Positions 49,032 to 57,635 of a stretch of DNA of 64,000 nucleotides are shown piece after piece. Location of the stretch: positions 62,001 to 126,000 of the forward strand of contig JAPOVK010000018.1 in NCBI GenBank assembly GCA_026708185.1, given 5' to 3'. This DNA comes from Gammaproteobacteria bacterium. GTDB taxonomy: Bacteria > Pseudomonadota > Gammaproteobacteria > Pseudomonadales > Azotimanducaceae. The position numbers and the translations under genes were made by a program. The number at the start of each line of letters is the position of its first letter. Positions within the stretch are counted from its first letter, which is position 1. Under the pieces are notes generated by a model that saw only the letters and a list, made by a program, of their open reading frames with translations, had not been told where the DNA came from and searched no databases.

Positions 49032-50284
49032 GTCACGCGCTCCGGCGGAGGCTTCGTCTTCTCGACGCGCGTATACCAAGGCATGAGTAGGAAGTAGGCG
49101 AAATAGATGATCGTGCCAATCTGCGCGATGGCCGTGGTCAGCGGCGTCGCGTGGATGGTGCCGAGATAGCCGAGCACGAAGAAGCTCAGCACGAATAGCG
49201 CCAGCATGACCTTCGAGATCCAGCCCTTGTAGCGCATCGACTTCACGGGGCTGCGGTCCAGCCACGGCAGCATCATCGGGATCAGGATCGCGGCACCCAT
49301 GACGACGAGACCCCAGAACTTCGCCGTCAGCCCGAACAGCGGGAACGTCGAGGCGCGCAGCATCGAGTAGAACGGCGTGAAGTACCAGACAGGCGCGATC
49401 AGTTCAGGTGTCTTCAACGGGTCGGCCCGTTCGAAATTCGGTTTCTCGAGGAAATAGCCGAACATCTCGGGCGCAAAAAACACCACGGCGCAGAAGACGA
49501 AAAGGAATGCGACCGTGGCCTGGAAGTCGTGCACTGTGTAATAGGGATGGAACGGGATGCCGTCCTTCGGAATCCCGTTGTTGTCCTTGTTCGTCTTGAT
49601 CTCGATGCCGTCGGGATTGTTCGACCCGACGTGGTGCAGTGCCACGATATGCAGGAACACTAGGCCAACGAGCGCTAGCGGCAGGGCCACCACGTGCAGC
49701 GCGAAGAATCGGTTCAGCGTGATCTCGGACATCAGGTAGTCGCCGCGCACCCACTCCATGAGATCCGGCCCGACGAACGGGATCGCGCCAACCAGGGAGA
49801 CGATGACCTGGGCACCCCAGAAGGACATGTTGCCCCACGGCAGCAGATAGCCGAAGAAGCCTTCCGCCATGAGCACGAGGTAGATCCCCATGCCGATGAG
49901 CCACAGCAGTTCCCGCGGCGCGCGGTAGGACCCATAGGCAAGTCCTCTGAACATGTGCAGGTAGACCACGACGAAGAACGCCGAGGCGCCGGTCGAGTGC
50001 ACGTAGCGGATGATGTCGCCGTATTCGACGTCCCGCATGATGTACTCCACCGAGGCGAACGCGCCGTCGCCGCTGGGCACGTACGACATCGTCAGCCAGA
50101 TGCCGGTGAGCAACTGGATGCCGAGCACCACCGTCGCGAGAATCCCGAAGTAGTACCAGAAGTTGAAGTTCTTCGGCGCGTAGTACCTGGTGGCGTGATA
50201 CTCCACCGTTTCCGTCAACGGCAGACGCGCGTTCAGCCAGATCAGCAGGCGCGGCAAGGCGCGCACCGGAGGCGATTCAGCCAC
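49028..50284 (-). CDS. petB: Cytochrome b of the bc1 complex
   Basis: This 418-residue membrane protein oxidises ubiquinol in the inner membrane. I place the start at GTG 50284, about nine bases after AAGGAG; an in-frame GTG abutting the petA stop is also open. Heme ligands lie in helices with RYVHSTGASAFFVVVYLHMFRGLAYGSY and RFFALHVVALPLALVGLVFLHIVALHHVGSNNPDG. The Qo-site PEWY-type motif is PVWYFTPF here, a common bacterial variant. GYLLPWGNMSFWGAQVI is typical. The cytochrome b and c1 coding sequences overlap. Confidence 0.96.
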   Translation of the reverse strand: MAESPPVRALPRLLIWLNARLPLTETVEYHATRYYAPKNFNFWYYFGILATVVLGIQLLTGIWLTMSYVPSGDGAFASVEYIMRDVEYGDIIRYVHSTGASAFFVVVYLHMFRGLAYGSYRAPRELLWLIGMGIYLVLMAEGFFGYLLPWGNMSFWGAQVIVSLVGAIPFVGPDLMEWVRGDYLMSEITLNRFFALHVVALPLALVGLVFLHIVALHHVGSNNPDGIEIKTNKDNNGIPKDGIPFHPYYTVHDFQATVAFLFVFCAVVFFAPEMFGYFLEKPNFERADPLKTPELIAPVWYFTPFYSMLRASTFPLFGLTAKFWGLVVMGAAILIPMMLPWLDRSPVKSMRYKGWISKVMLALFVLSFFVLGYLGTIHATPLTTAIAQIGTIIYFAYFLLMPWYTRVEKTKPPPERVT

Positions 50285-50335
50285 TAACACCCTCTCCTTG
50301 CATGTGCTCGACTCAGCTTGTTCGGCGGCTAACAC

Positions 50336-50965
50336 TCAAGCGGTGTTTTCGTCCACGCCGACGATGATCTCGGTGTCCGACAAGAAGGAATGAGGCGGCA
50401 CGTCCAGGTTGTCCGGTGCCGGCACGCCCTTGACCACGCGCCCGGCCAAGTCGAAGCGCGAGCCGTGACAGGGGCAGTAGAAGCCCCCTTGCCAATCCGG
50501 GTCGAACGGCTCCGGCTTGATTTCGCCGTGGTACTTCGGCGAGCAGCCGAGGTGCGTACAGATTCCGAGGTACACGCCGATCTCCGGCTTCCGGGATCGC
50601 CAGGGGTTGCGCGCGTACGCGGGCTGGCGCTCCAAGTTCTCGGAGTCCGGGTCGGCCAGGTCGGCCTGGTCCTGCTCGCGCTCGAGCTGGCGCACGTCAG
50701 AGGCGCTGCGTCCGACCACGAACACCGGCTGTCCGCGCCAGGCGGGAATCGGGCCGAGCATCTCCCCCGCCTTGAGTCGGGACACGTCGATGGTCACGGG
50801 CGCACCGGCGGCGCGCGCCTTGGCACTCGGCACCCAGGCTTTCACGAACGGCACAGCCGCCCCGAACGCACCCACCGCCGCCGTCGCGGACGTGGCCGCG
50901 ATCAGGAAGTAACGTCGAGGCCGACTCTCGGGCGGCCCGGACGCGTTCGCGTCATCTCGGCTCAC
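50336..50965 (-). CDS. petA: Rieske iron-sulfur protein of the bc1 complex
   Basis: This protein (209 residues from GTG 50965; longer in-frame starts exist at 51052 and 51082) carries the Rieske [2Fe-2S] cluster. The N-terminus [26 protein letters not shown] is a twin-arginine-type signal anchor. The cluster motifs are [10 protein letters not shown] and [16 protein letters not shown]. An insert with charged residues ([21 protein letters not shown]) lies between them and the anchor. The petA-petB-petC order is conserved, and petB starts close behind. Confidence 0.95.
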   Translation of the reverse strand: MSRDDANASGPPESRPRRYFLIAATSATAAVGAFGAAVPFVKAWVPSAKARAAGAPVTIDVSRLKAGEMLGPIPAWRGQPVFVVGRSASDVRQLEREQDQADLADPDSENLERQPAYARNPWRSRKPEIGVYLGICTHLGCSPKYHGEIKPEPFDPDWQGGFYCPCHGSRFDLAGRVVKGVPAPDNLDVPPHSFLSDTEIIVGVDENTA

Positions 50966-51023
50966 GGGTTTTGAACACCGTCGATCACTGTCTAGGCGCG
51001 TCGCTGGCGCGACGCGATCGAGG

Positions 51024-51041
51024 CGAACCGCAAGCGGTTCG
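51024..51041. repeat. Perfect 8-base-pair hairpin between rpsI and petA
   Basis: CGAACCGC and GCGGTTCG pair around an AA loop. A second inverted pair (GCGTCG/CGACGC, 50998-51015) lies next to it. On the minus strand there is no T run, so it is not a standard terminator. It may separate ribosomal-protein and bc1 expression, or stabilise an mRNA end. Confidence 0.5.
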
Positions 51042-51110
51042 ACGCTCCGCATTCTCCCTACGACGCAGGAAACTCGAGGCAATCGTCAACATTCGGCCCT
51101 CGCAGGACAT

Positions 51111-51500
51111 CTAGCGCTTCGAGTACTGCGGCCGTTTGCGCGCTTTGCGCAGACCCACTTTCTTGCGTTCGACTTCGCGGGCGTCGCGCGTCAGCAGGCC
51201 AGCTTCACGCATGTCCTTGCGCAGTCCCTCGTCATAGTCCACCAGTGCGCGGGCGATGCCGTGGCGAATCGCGCCCGCTTGGCCGGACCCGCCCCCGCCC
51301 CTAACCGTCACGGTAACGTCGACGTTGTCGGCAACACCGGCGATATTGAGCGGTTGGCGAACCACCATGCGCGCCGTTTCCCGACCGAAGAACTCGTCCA
51401 AGGACCGCCGGTTGACGAGGATGCGACCGGTACCGGGTCTCAAGAACACGCGTGCCGCCGCGGTCTTGCGCCGGCCGGTGCCGTAATTCGTATCGGGCAT
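51111..51500 (-). CDS. rpsI: 30S ribosomal protein S9
   Basis: This 129-residue protein starts at ATG 51500. It begins [26 protein letters not shown], has [44 protein letters not shown] and ends in the invariant basic SKR tail that reaches the P-site tRNA. It follows rplM as usual. The first residues before YGTGRRK are short and typical. Confidence 0.98.
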   Translation of the reverse strand: MPDTNYGTGRRKTAAARVFLRPGTGRILVNRRSLDEFFGRETARMVVRQPLNIAGVADNVDVTVTVRGGGGSGQAGAIRHGIARALVDYDEGLRKDMREAGLLTRDAREVERKKVGLRKARKRPQYSKR

Positions 51501-51590
51501 GGCCTCACTCACTCCCAAGTTGATCTGCGGCCCATCGCCATAGGTTCCGAGCGCACGCCACGCCTACGGCGCAGTACATCTTGAATGACA

Positions 51591-52019
51591 CTACAGTTCG
51601 AGGGCTTGCGGCTGTTGCGCGGCGTGCGGATGCGCTGGCCCGGCGTAGACCTTCAGCTTGCGCAGCATCGCACGGCCGAGCGGATTGCGCGGCATCATGC
51701 CCTTGACCGCCGCGGTCAAGAGACGCTCCGGGTGTTCGGCGCGCATTTTTCCCAGCGGCGTGGCCCTGATGCCGCCCGGGTAGCCCGAGTGCCGATAGTA
51801 GATCTTGTCCTGTTCCTTCTTCCCGGTCACGCGCACCTTCTCGGCATTGACGACGACGATGTAGTCCCCGGTGTCGACATGGGGCGTGTACTCGGCCTTG
51901 TGCTTGCCGCGCAGTCGACGTGCGATCTCCGACGCGAAGCGCCCCAGGGTCTTACCCTCGGCGTCCACGACATACCAGTCGTGTTGCGCGTCTTCGCGAC
52001 GCGTGCTCACGGTTTTCAT
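51591..52019 (-). CDS. rplM: 50S ribosomal protein L13
   Basis: This 142-residue protein starts at ATG 52019. Family features are [48 protein letters not shown] and HSGYPGGIR, followed by MLPR-type [31 protein letters not shown] near the end. rplM and rpsI form the usual operon, about 90 bases apart, with rplM first. Confidence 0.98.
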   Translation of the reverse strand: MKTVSTRREDAQHDWYVVDAEGKTLGRFASEIARRLRGKHKAEYTPHVDTGDYIVVVNAEKVRVTGKKEQDKIYYRHSGYPGGIRATPLGKMRAEHPERLLTAAVKGMMPRNPLGRAMLRKLKVYAGPAHPHAAQQPQALEL

Positions 52020-52121
52020 CGGCGGGTGGGCGGCAAAAAATTGGTGCGCAAGTTTACGCGGCTGCCGTTAGGCGGACAACCCCGAAAACAGCTCGCAACG
52101 CGATGAGTTCATTCGCGGCCG

Positions 52122-52877
52122 CTACAGCCGATACGTGGCCCCCGTCATCAGGCGCGACGCCAACCTCATCGCGGTCTTCACCGCGGCGGGGAACACCGTT
52201 GCGCCCGCGAGCCTCGCCTGGTCGCCGTGCCGCAACTCGTCGGCACGCACCGCTTCGAGGATCGCCCGGCTCTTGCCATCGCCGACGGGCAGGCGGCCAA
52301 GGTGGTCCTCAAGGTGCTGGCCGACCTGGTCCTCGGTGGCTTCGACGAAACCGAGGCTGACCTTGTCCCCCAAGAAGCCCGCCGCCGCACCTGTCGCGTA
52401 GGACGCAACGTAGAAGAACGGTTCGAGGATCGACGGCCGGCTGTCGAGTTCCGCGAGGCGCTCCCGGCACCAGGCGAGGTGGTCGCGCTCTTCCTCCGCG
52501 GCCGTCTCGAGGGCCTGTTGCACGTCCGCTGCACGGGCCGTCAGCGACTGCCCTTCGTACAGGGCCTGGGCGCATACCTCGCCGCAGTGGTTGACGCGCA
52601 TCAGGCCAGCGGCGTGCCGGCGTTCGTCATCGGTCAGGCTCGACTCGATGTCCGACGCGGGATTCGGCCGCGCCGCCACCGTCCCGCCGGCCAGGCTCCG
52701 CAACCCGCGTTCAATGGCCGTTAGGAACGCGTCAAGCGCCCCAGAGCCGGCCCGGCGCTTCGCTCGCGCTGTGCGCCGGGTGCGTCTCCGGCCCAAGGCC
52801 ACACCGACCGCGCATGGGCCAAGCCGCGCCAGGTCGCTCCGCTCCCTGGTGCGTTTGGCCCGTACGCGGAGCGTCAC
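52122..52877 (-). CDS. coq7: Coq7 family ubiquinone hydroxylase (demethoxyubiquinone monooxygenase)
   Basis: This di-iron monooxygenase hydroxylates the C6 position of the ubiquinone ring. The catalytic domain is clear: AGLMRVNHCGEVCAQALYEGQ, EEERDHLAWCRERLAELD, the membrane-interacting ATGAAAGFLGDKVSLGFVEATEDQV and VRADELRHGDQA give the ExxH iron ligands. Residues up to about 48 are Arg-rich and unlike the family. They are encoded over a dispersed repeat, and no ATG lies closer to the domain. The GTG at 52877 overlaps the stop of the DUF4097 gene (GTGA). GTG 52805 is another possible start. Confidence 0.9.
   Translation of the reverse strand: MTLRVRAKRTRERSDLARLGPCAVGVALGRRRTRRTARAKRRAGSGALDAFLTAIERGLRSLAGGTVAARPNPASDIESSLTDDERRHAAGLMRVNHCGEVCAQALYEGQSLTARAADVQQALETAAEEERDHLAWCRERLAELDSRPSILEPFFYVASYATGAAAGFLGDKVSLGFVEATEDQVGQHLEDHLGRLPVGDGKSRAILEAVRADELRHGDQARLAGATVFPAAVKTAMRLASRLMTGATYRL
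52736..52810. repeat. Dispersed repeat, family A, copy over the 5' end of coq7
   Basis: This copy begins GCGCCCCAGAGCCGG and ends CCCAAGGCCACACCGACCG. Both ends match the intergenic copy at 33955-34018, while the centre differs and is longer. It encodes the unusual Arg-rich leader of Coq7 on the opposite strand. Confidence 0.55.
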
Positions 52878-53824
52878 TGCTGCAAGCGCCGCAGACGGAT
52901 GGAGCCTCCGGACGTGCGCAGCGCCATCGCCGGACCGCCGCCATTGAGCGCGGTTTCGAGGCGGTTGTTAGCTGCCAGTTCGCCCACCATCGTGACCGGA
53001 AAGTCCGTGGACACGCGACCACCCGATGTCCGCGCATTCAGGTCCACGGCGATCTCGTCAGGCAGATAGACCGTCACGTTGCCCCCAGAGGTCCGCAACT
53101 CGCTCGGCGCGTCCGGCTGGGCGATGAACTCGGCGGAAATCGACCCGCCCGACGTTCTCGCCTGCACGGCGCCGTTGACACCTCGAACGCGGATTGAGCC
53201 TCCGGACGTCTTGGCGGCGACGTCGCCCGCGACCGCTTCGGTTTCGATGCTGCCGCCGGAAGTCGTGGCGGAGACGTGCCCTTGGGCGTCGCCGATGCGG
53301 ATATCCCCGCCGGAGGTCCGCGCAACGGTTTCGTGAGCCCGGGCGATGCGCACGCTGCCGCCGGATGTCCTGGCCTGGACCGGTCCGTCGACCTCGCCGA
53401 TTCGCACATCACCACCGGATGTCCGCGCGAAGACCTCGCCTTCGAGGCTGTCGATCGCAATGTCGCCCCCGGCAGTGCGCAACTCGAGGTCGTGCTGGTA
53501 CGGGACACTGATGCGGAAACGCGGCTGCTTCTCCCAATCCCAAAACCGCCAGCGTGAACCCTTTCGACGGCCTTGAATCGTCACCACGCCGTCGGACTGT
53601 TCGAACTCCAGTTCAAGGCTCTCCGGCCGTTCGACAACCACTTCGATTCCGTCGCGCGCGCGGCTTTGGATGTCGACCGCACCAAACTCCGTATCGACCA
53701 CCAGGCGGGCGCCAGGGGCAGCATCGAAGGTGCGCCGAACCGGGTCGTCGGCATTGGCTGAACCCGTCGGGGCCGCGATGGCCGTGCCGAGGGCGAGGCA
53801 CGTCGCAAGCGATCTCGTGGTCAT
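52874..53824 (-). CDS. Secreted DUF4097-type repeat protein
   Basis: This 316-residue protein starts at ATG 53824 after AGGAG, with a signal peptide (MTTRSLATCLALGTAIAAPTGSANA). After a short N-terminal part, at least ten units of the form xARTSGGDVRIGxxxG follow (RTAGGDI, RTSGGDV, RTSGGSV, TTSGGSI, KTSGGSI, RTSGGNV, RTSGGRV and so on). They predict a right-handed beta-solenoid as in DUF4097 'putative adhesin' proteins. It is expected in the periplasm or on the surface; its function is unknown. The repeats are also visible in the DNA. The stop overlaps the likely coq7 start. Confidence 0.85.
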   Translation of the reverse strand: MTTRSLATCLALGTAIAAPTGSANADDPVRRTFDAAPGARLVVDTEFGAVDIQSRARDGIEVVVERPESLELEFEQSDGVVTIQGRRKGSRWRFWDWEKQPRFRISVPYQHDLELRTAGGDIAIDSLEGEVFARTSGGDVRIGEVDGPVQARTSGGSVRIARAHETVARTSGGDIRIGDAQGHVSATTSGGSIETEAVAGDVAAKTSGGSIRVRGVNGAVQARTSGGSISAEFIAQPDAPSELRTSGGNVTVYLPDEIAVDLNARTSGGRVSTDFPVTMVGELAANNRLETALNGGGPAMALRTSGGSIRLRRLQQ

Positions 53825-53981
53825 GGCTACTCCTCTTGTTAACCAGCTGTGCATGCGGGCTCGCAAACGGCGTGCCAACCCGCATGCACCAAGAGAAACA
53901 ACGGGATACGAAACGGGGCGTAACTCCGGGAGCGTGCGCATGGCCGGTACCGCCGAAAGCTGGCGAAACCTGCCACCACGG

Positions 53982-55388
53982 CTAACCGACCTCTGGAGGC
54001 GAATCTGGGACCTGGTCCGCATACCCGGTGATGGCTTCCACCGCCTTGGCCGCGCGCAACACGAAGGCATCCCCCCGCAACGGCCCGATCAACTGTGCAC
54101 CGATCGGCAGCCCGTCTTCGCTAAACCCCGCAGGCAGGGACAACGCGGGACAGCAGGTCACCGTGATCCAGCTACAGCTCTCCATCCACTCGATGTAGGT
54201 GGCCATGGGTCGGCCCTCGATCTCTCGCACCCAGTCGGTGCCATGATCGAACGGCAAGACCTGCGTCGTCGGCCCAATGAGAAGGTCGTGGTCCTGGAAG
54301 AACTCCCCGACGCGAGCGACCAGGGCCGCTCGGGCGGGATACACCCAATCGTAGTCCGCCAGGGTGAGATCGAGCCCGGCCTCGAGGTTCCACCGGATCG
54401 TGTCCTTGAGTTCGGCCTTGTCGGCCTCGGACATCGGCCCGAAGCGGCGCCGGAAGCCGGTCGCTCGCAGCACGTGGAAGATGCGGCGAGCGTTGCGAAG
54501 GTCTGGTGCCGCCTCGACAACGTCCGCGCCCGCGTCACGCAGTCGGTCGGCCAGGGCGCGGATCGCCTGGCGCACGGGCCGTTGTACAGGCAGCCCGCCG
54601 AAGTCTTCGCTGACCGCGATGCGCATACCGCGGATTTCCGCGGGAGGGACGTCGCGAAACGCCGATCCGGGCTCCGGAAGGGCGTTCGGGACGCTCCCGT
54701 CCGGACCGGCGAGAACCGAGAACAGCAATGCCACGTCGTCCACCGTACGCGCCATCGGACCCGCCGTCGACAGGTCGGACCATGGGTCGCCGCCAGGCAC
54801 CCGTCCGGGTGAAGGCCGGAAGCCGATCACGTTGCAGAAGGCCGCCGGGTTGCGCAGCGAACCGCCCGTGTCACTCCCGTCGGCGACCGGAATCAGCCGG
54901 GCGGCAAGGGCCACGGCGGCGCCGCCGCTGCTGCCGCCGCATGTCTTGGCAGGATCGTAGGGGTTGCGCGTTACCCCGAAGACGCGGTTGAACGTCTGCG
55001 AGCCGGCCCCGAATTCGGGCGCATTGGTCTTGCCGATCGTCACCGCGCCGGCGCTGCGCATCCGCTGGATGATGCGGTCATCGGTCGTCGGCACGTGGTC
55101 CGCATACAGCGGTGAGCCGTACGTGGTGCGAATGCCCCGCGTGGCGACGAGATCCTTGTGCGCGATCGGCAGCCCGGCCAGCGGTGCATCCAGTCCGCGG
55201 CGCCGGTCGAGGTCGTCTGCACAGTCGCGACCGAACTCGAACGCCTCCGTGACGATCGCATTGAGCGCGGGATCCACCGCCTCGATTCGCGCGATGTGGG
55301 CGTCTACGACTTCCCGGCAACTGAGCTGTCGCGACGCGATCAACCTGCGCAGGTCCGTGGCCGTTCGGAAGCAGATGTCGTCCGTCAT
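53982..55388 (-). CDS. Amidase signature-family protein (second of two)
   Basis: This 468-residue amidase has the Ser-cisSer-Lys machinery: GLPIAHKDLVATRG (Lys), TCGGSSGGAAVALAARLIP and the nucleophile in GSDTGGSLRNPAAFCNVIGFRPSPGRVP. TNAPEFGAGSQTFN and the C-terminal GLPIGAQLIGP are also typical. Homology to GatA is general, but no gatB/gatC genes are adjacent, so a catabolic or peptide amidase is more likely than the tRNA amidotransferase. It is divergent from the small gene at 55427. Confidence 0.93.
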   Translation of the reverse strand: MTDDICFRTATDLRRLIASRQLSCREVVDAHIARIEAVDPALNAIVTEAFEFGRDCADDLDRRRGLDAPLAGLPIAHKDLVATRGIRTTYGSPLYADHVPTTDDRIIQRMRSAGAVTIGKTNAPEFGAGSQTFNRVFGVTRNPYDPAKTCGGSSGGAAVALAARLIPVADGSDTGGSLRNPAAFCNVIGFRPSPGRVPGGDPWSDLSTAGPMARTVDDVALLFSVLAGPDGSVPNALPEPGSAFRDVPPAEIRGMRIAVSEDFGGLPVQRPVRQAIRALADRLRDAGADVVEAAPDLRNARRIFHVLRATGFRRRFGPMSEADKAELKDTIRWNLEAGLDLTLADYDWVYPARAALVARVGEFFQDHDLLIGPTTQVLPFDHGTDWVREIEGRPMATYIEWMESCSWITVTCCPALSLPAGFSEDGLPIGAQLIGPLRGDAFVLRAAKAVEAITGYADQVPDSPPEVG

Positions 55389-55426
55389 GCTTTGTTCACT
55401 GCCGTTGTTGGTCGGATAATGCGTCC

Positions 55427-55711
55427 ATGATCCAAGTCACCATGGTTGCCGCGAACACCTACCAAGTCGCGGTCGATGGGCGCGGGCGCGAGCCGTCGCT
55501 GCACCTAGTCTCGCTTTCGCAGGAATACTACCGGCACCTGAGCGCCGGCACGGTCACGCACGAATGGGTGATCGTGCAGGCATTCCAGTTCTTGCTCAAG
55601 CGAATGCCGAACACGGCTATCGGCGAAGCCCTGGATCTGGCCGACGTCGCCGCGCGCTTTGACGACTTCGAGTCCGAAGTCGCACAGCGGCTAGGTCGCC
55701 AATCGCCCTGA
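55427..55711 (+). CDS. Small conserved protein of unknown function
   Basis: This 94-residue protein starts at ATG 55427. It has IQVTMVAANTYQVAVDG at the start, and the segment SLSQEYYRHLSAGTVTHEWVIVQAFQFLLKR, then an acidic amphipathic end (ADVAARFDDFESEVAQRL). The EWVIVQAFQFLLKR helix looks conserved rather than random, and codon use resembles the neighbours. I do not recognise a family. The gene lies between the divergent amidase and the convergent nitroreductase, whose stop is three bases away. Confidence 0.65.
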   Translation: MIQVTMVAANTYQVAVDGRGREPSLHLVSLSQEYYRHLSAGTVTHEWVIVQAFQFLLKRMPNTAIGEALDLADVAARFDDFESEVAQRLGRQSP

Positions 55712-55714
55712 CGA

Positions 55715-56344
55715 TCAAGCCCAGGTATTCCAATGCGTGATACCGGACACGGGTGGCCTCGACGCTCGCTTGAAGTCGGTGCCCAGGGTGTAGGCCACGG
55801 GCAGAAGCGCAGTCTGCACGACGTTGTCGGGGATGCCGAGAATCTCGGCGGCCTCTTCTTCGAAACCTAGGTGAAGCGTGGTGAGGCATGAGCCGAGCCC
55901 GCGCGCCCGCAACGCTAACTGGAAGCTCCAGACGGCGGGATAGATCGAGGCGTAGTAGCCGCCGAGCTGGGTCACGCTCGCGCCGTCGCGCGGCCGCCCC
56001 TCCAGGCAGGGAATGACGTGAACGGGCACCTCGTGCAGGTGCTCCATGAGATACAACGCGGACCGGAATACCCGGGCGGTCTGACCGGTCGCCGTCTCGC
56101 CTGCGGTGGTCAGGTAGGCTTCGCCACCGCGCCGATAAAGGTCCGCGAGAGCTTGGCGCTTGGCGGCATCGTCGACCACCAGCCACCGCCAGGTTTGACT
56201 GTTCGACCCCGTCGGCGCTTGCACCGCCAGTTCCAAGCAAGCCTCGATCACGCCTCGAGGCACAGGACGGGTCAAGTCCAGGCGCCTGCGGACAGCCCGC
56301 GTGGTCGCCAGCAGTTCGTCGCAGGTGTCGATATCCATTGTCAT
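55715..56344 (-). CDS. Nitroreductase family FMN enzyme
   Basis: This 209-residue protein starts at ATG 56344 (a second ATG is two codons later) after GAGGAA. It has TTRAVRRRLDLTRPVPRGVIEACLELAVQAPTGSNSQTWRWLVVDD, with the R-S/A-V-R start and the APxGxNxQ FMN motif. Further segments are GGYYASIYPAVWSFQLALRARGLGSCLTTLHL and a C-terminal YTLGTDFKRASRPPV. Such enzymes reduce nitroaromatics, quinones or flavins with NAD(P)H; the physiological substrate is unknown. Confidence 0.92.
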   Translation of the reverse strand: MTMDIDTCDELLATTRAVRRRLDLTRPVPRGVIEACLELAVQAPTGSNSQTWRWLVVDDAAKRQALADLYRRGGEAYLTTAGETATGQTARVFRSALYLMEHLHEVPVHVIPCLEGRPRDGASVTQLGGYYASIYPAVWSFQLALRARGLGSCLTTLHLGFEEEAAEILGIPDNVVQTALLPVAYTLGTDFKRASRPPVSGITHWNTWA

Positions 56345-56490
56345 CTCGGGTTCCTCGTGGCGAAACGGCTAAGCATAACGGCGGCGAGCCCGACGACGCC
56401 CGGCCGTCCACCACCGACCTGCCGCTCGCGCCGGCCCGAGACAAGGTCTGTCAGGCCGCATTTCGGCCGGGCCCTCGCTGTAAGCCGGTA

Positions 56491-56616
56491 CTAGCGCTTG
56501 TCGGCGTTGTCCTTCGAGCGGTTCTTCTTACGCCGCTGCTTGCTGCGCGGCCGCTTGCTGCCGTAGGTGCCGCGCGCGATCTTGCCACGCTTGGTGCGAA
56601 TGTCGCCCTTTCCCAT
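56491..56616 (-). CDS. 30S ribosomal protein THX (small basic)
   Basis: This 41-residue, very basic protein starts at ATG 56616, preceded by a strong GGGAGGGGAAG ribosome site, and ends at TAG 56491. The sequence MGKGDIRTKRGKIARGTYGS, followed by a Lys/Arg tail, is diagnostic for the Thx/S31 family of 30S proteins. They are too short for most gene finders. A longer overlapping frame merely runs through it. It lies 53 bases after the metallo-beta-lactamase-fold gene. Confidence 0.93.
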   Translation of the reverse strand: MGKGDIRTKRGKIARGTYGSKRPRSKQRRKKNRSKDNADKR

Positions 56617-56669
56617 CGGGCTTCCCCTCCCGGTCGAAAGACGCCTGAATATACCCGACGACGCTGCGC

Positions 56670-57626
56670 TTACAGACCCCAGCACTCCAGTTCGTTGGCG
56701 AAGACCAACGGACCCTCGTAGTGCGCCTCGATCGCGGCGCGGCTGGCGGACTCGCGCCCCGTTGTGCGCGTGGTTCGATGTCCCAACACGAGCATACGCA
56801 CGTCGCCCTGGGCCGCCACCCGGCCTAGCTGCGAGGGAATCGCGTGGAACTCCCGGACACTGCCTCGAGCGTCTTCCGGTATGGCGTGATGCGCGACCAA
56901 GGCGTCGGCGCCTCTCGCGAACCTCGCCACGACGTCCTTCTGGTTGCTGAAGCTGCCCGCGAAGACGATGGCGAAGTCGCGGATCTCGACCCGCCACGCC
57001 AGCGCAGGCACGTTGCCGTGGTGCACGGGGATTGCCGCCAGCGACAGGTTGCTGGTCCCGTATTGCGACCAACGTCGGTTGCCCGTCGCCGGCACGTCGC
57101 GCACCGACACCTTGTATCCGCCGCGGGAGCGGAACGTCAGGAAGTCCGCGAGTTCGGGAAAGAGTCCTGACGCGCCGACCATGCGCTCCACAAACGCCGT
57201 CGTGGCATCCACGTCGGCGACGGACGGCCCGAACACGGGCAGCAGCCGGTCGCGGTCGCCGCCGATTGAGCCTTCGAGCAGCGCCGGCAGGTCGGAAGTC
57301 GTCTGGGCGGCGAGCCGCGTGAACACCACGGCGTCGAGGTCCGCGAAGTCGGCACCGGCCTCGTCGAAACGCAAGGCCGTGCCGGGACCGGGATCCACCA
57401 GCAGTCGCGCGTTTTCGTCGATCCAGACCATGTAGCTCGCCGCGCCGCGCTGGTCGGTGATTTCGGCGCCCCCGGAGCCGAGAATCTGGAACCACACCCC
57501 TTCATCGCCGCAGTACGGAACATCCTGGGCCGAGGCAAAAGCGCACAAGGCGACGGCGCTAGGCGCCAACAGCCAGCGTATCCGGCGGTTCAGCCGGTTA
57601 GCGACGGACTCGTGCTTGAGCGCCAC
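56670..57626 (-). CDS. Secreted metallo-beta-lactamase-fold protein with degenerate metal site
   Basis: This 318-residue protein starts at GTG 57626, with a signal peptide ending FASAQ. The fold is seen from WFQILGSGGAEITDQRGAASYMVWIDENARLLVDPGPGTALRF, which is the MBL glycine and Asp region. The metal motif HxHxDH is replaced by FTRLAAQTTSD. The usual GDT is AGSFSN. The His in IPVHHGNVPALAWRVE and the HHAIPEDA end are kept. So most zinc ligands are absent and the protein may not be a hydrolase. nadE lies nine bases upstream. Confidence 0.83.
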   Translation of the reverse strand: MALKHESVANRLNRRIRWLLAPSAVALCAFASAQDVPYCGDEGVWFQILGSGGAEITDQRGAASYMVWIDENARLLVDPGPGTALRFDEAGADFADLDAVVFTRLAAQTTSDLPALLEGSIGGDRDRLLPVFGPSVADVDATTAFVERMVGASGLFPELADFLTFRSRGGYKVSVRDVPATGNRRWSQYGTSNLSLAAIPVHHGNVPALAWRVEIRDFAIVFAGSFSNQKDVVARFARGADALVAHHAIPEDARGSVREFHAIPSQLGRVAAQGDVRMLVLGHRTTRTTGRESASRAAIEAHYEGPLVFANELECWGL

Positions 57627-57635
57627 CGCGATCGG

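Noticed and set aside
51024-51041. Rho-independent terminator after rpsI
   Set aside because: The hairpin is perfect but has no T run on the minus strand, so I list it only as an inverted repeat.
56491-57495. A 334-codon frame ending in the THX sequence
   Set aside because: Only its last 41 codons are real, with their own ribosome site. The rest is a shifted frame of the metallo-beta-lactamase-fold gene.
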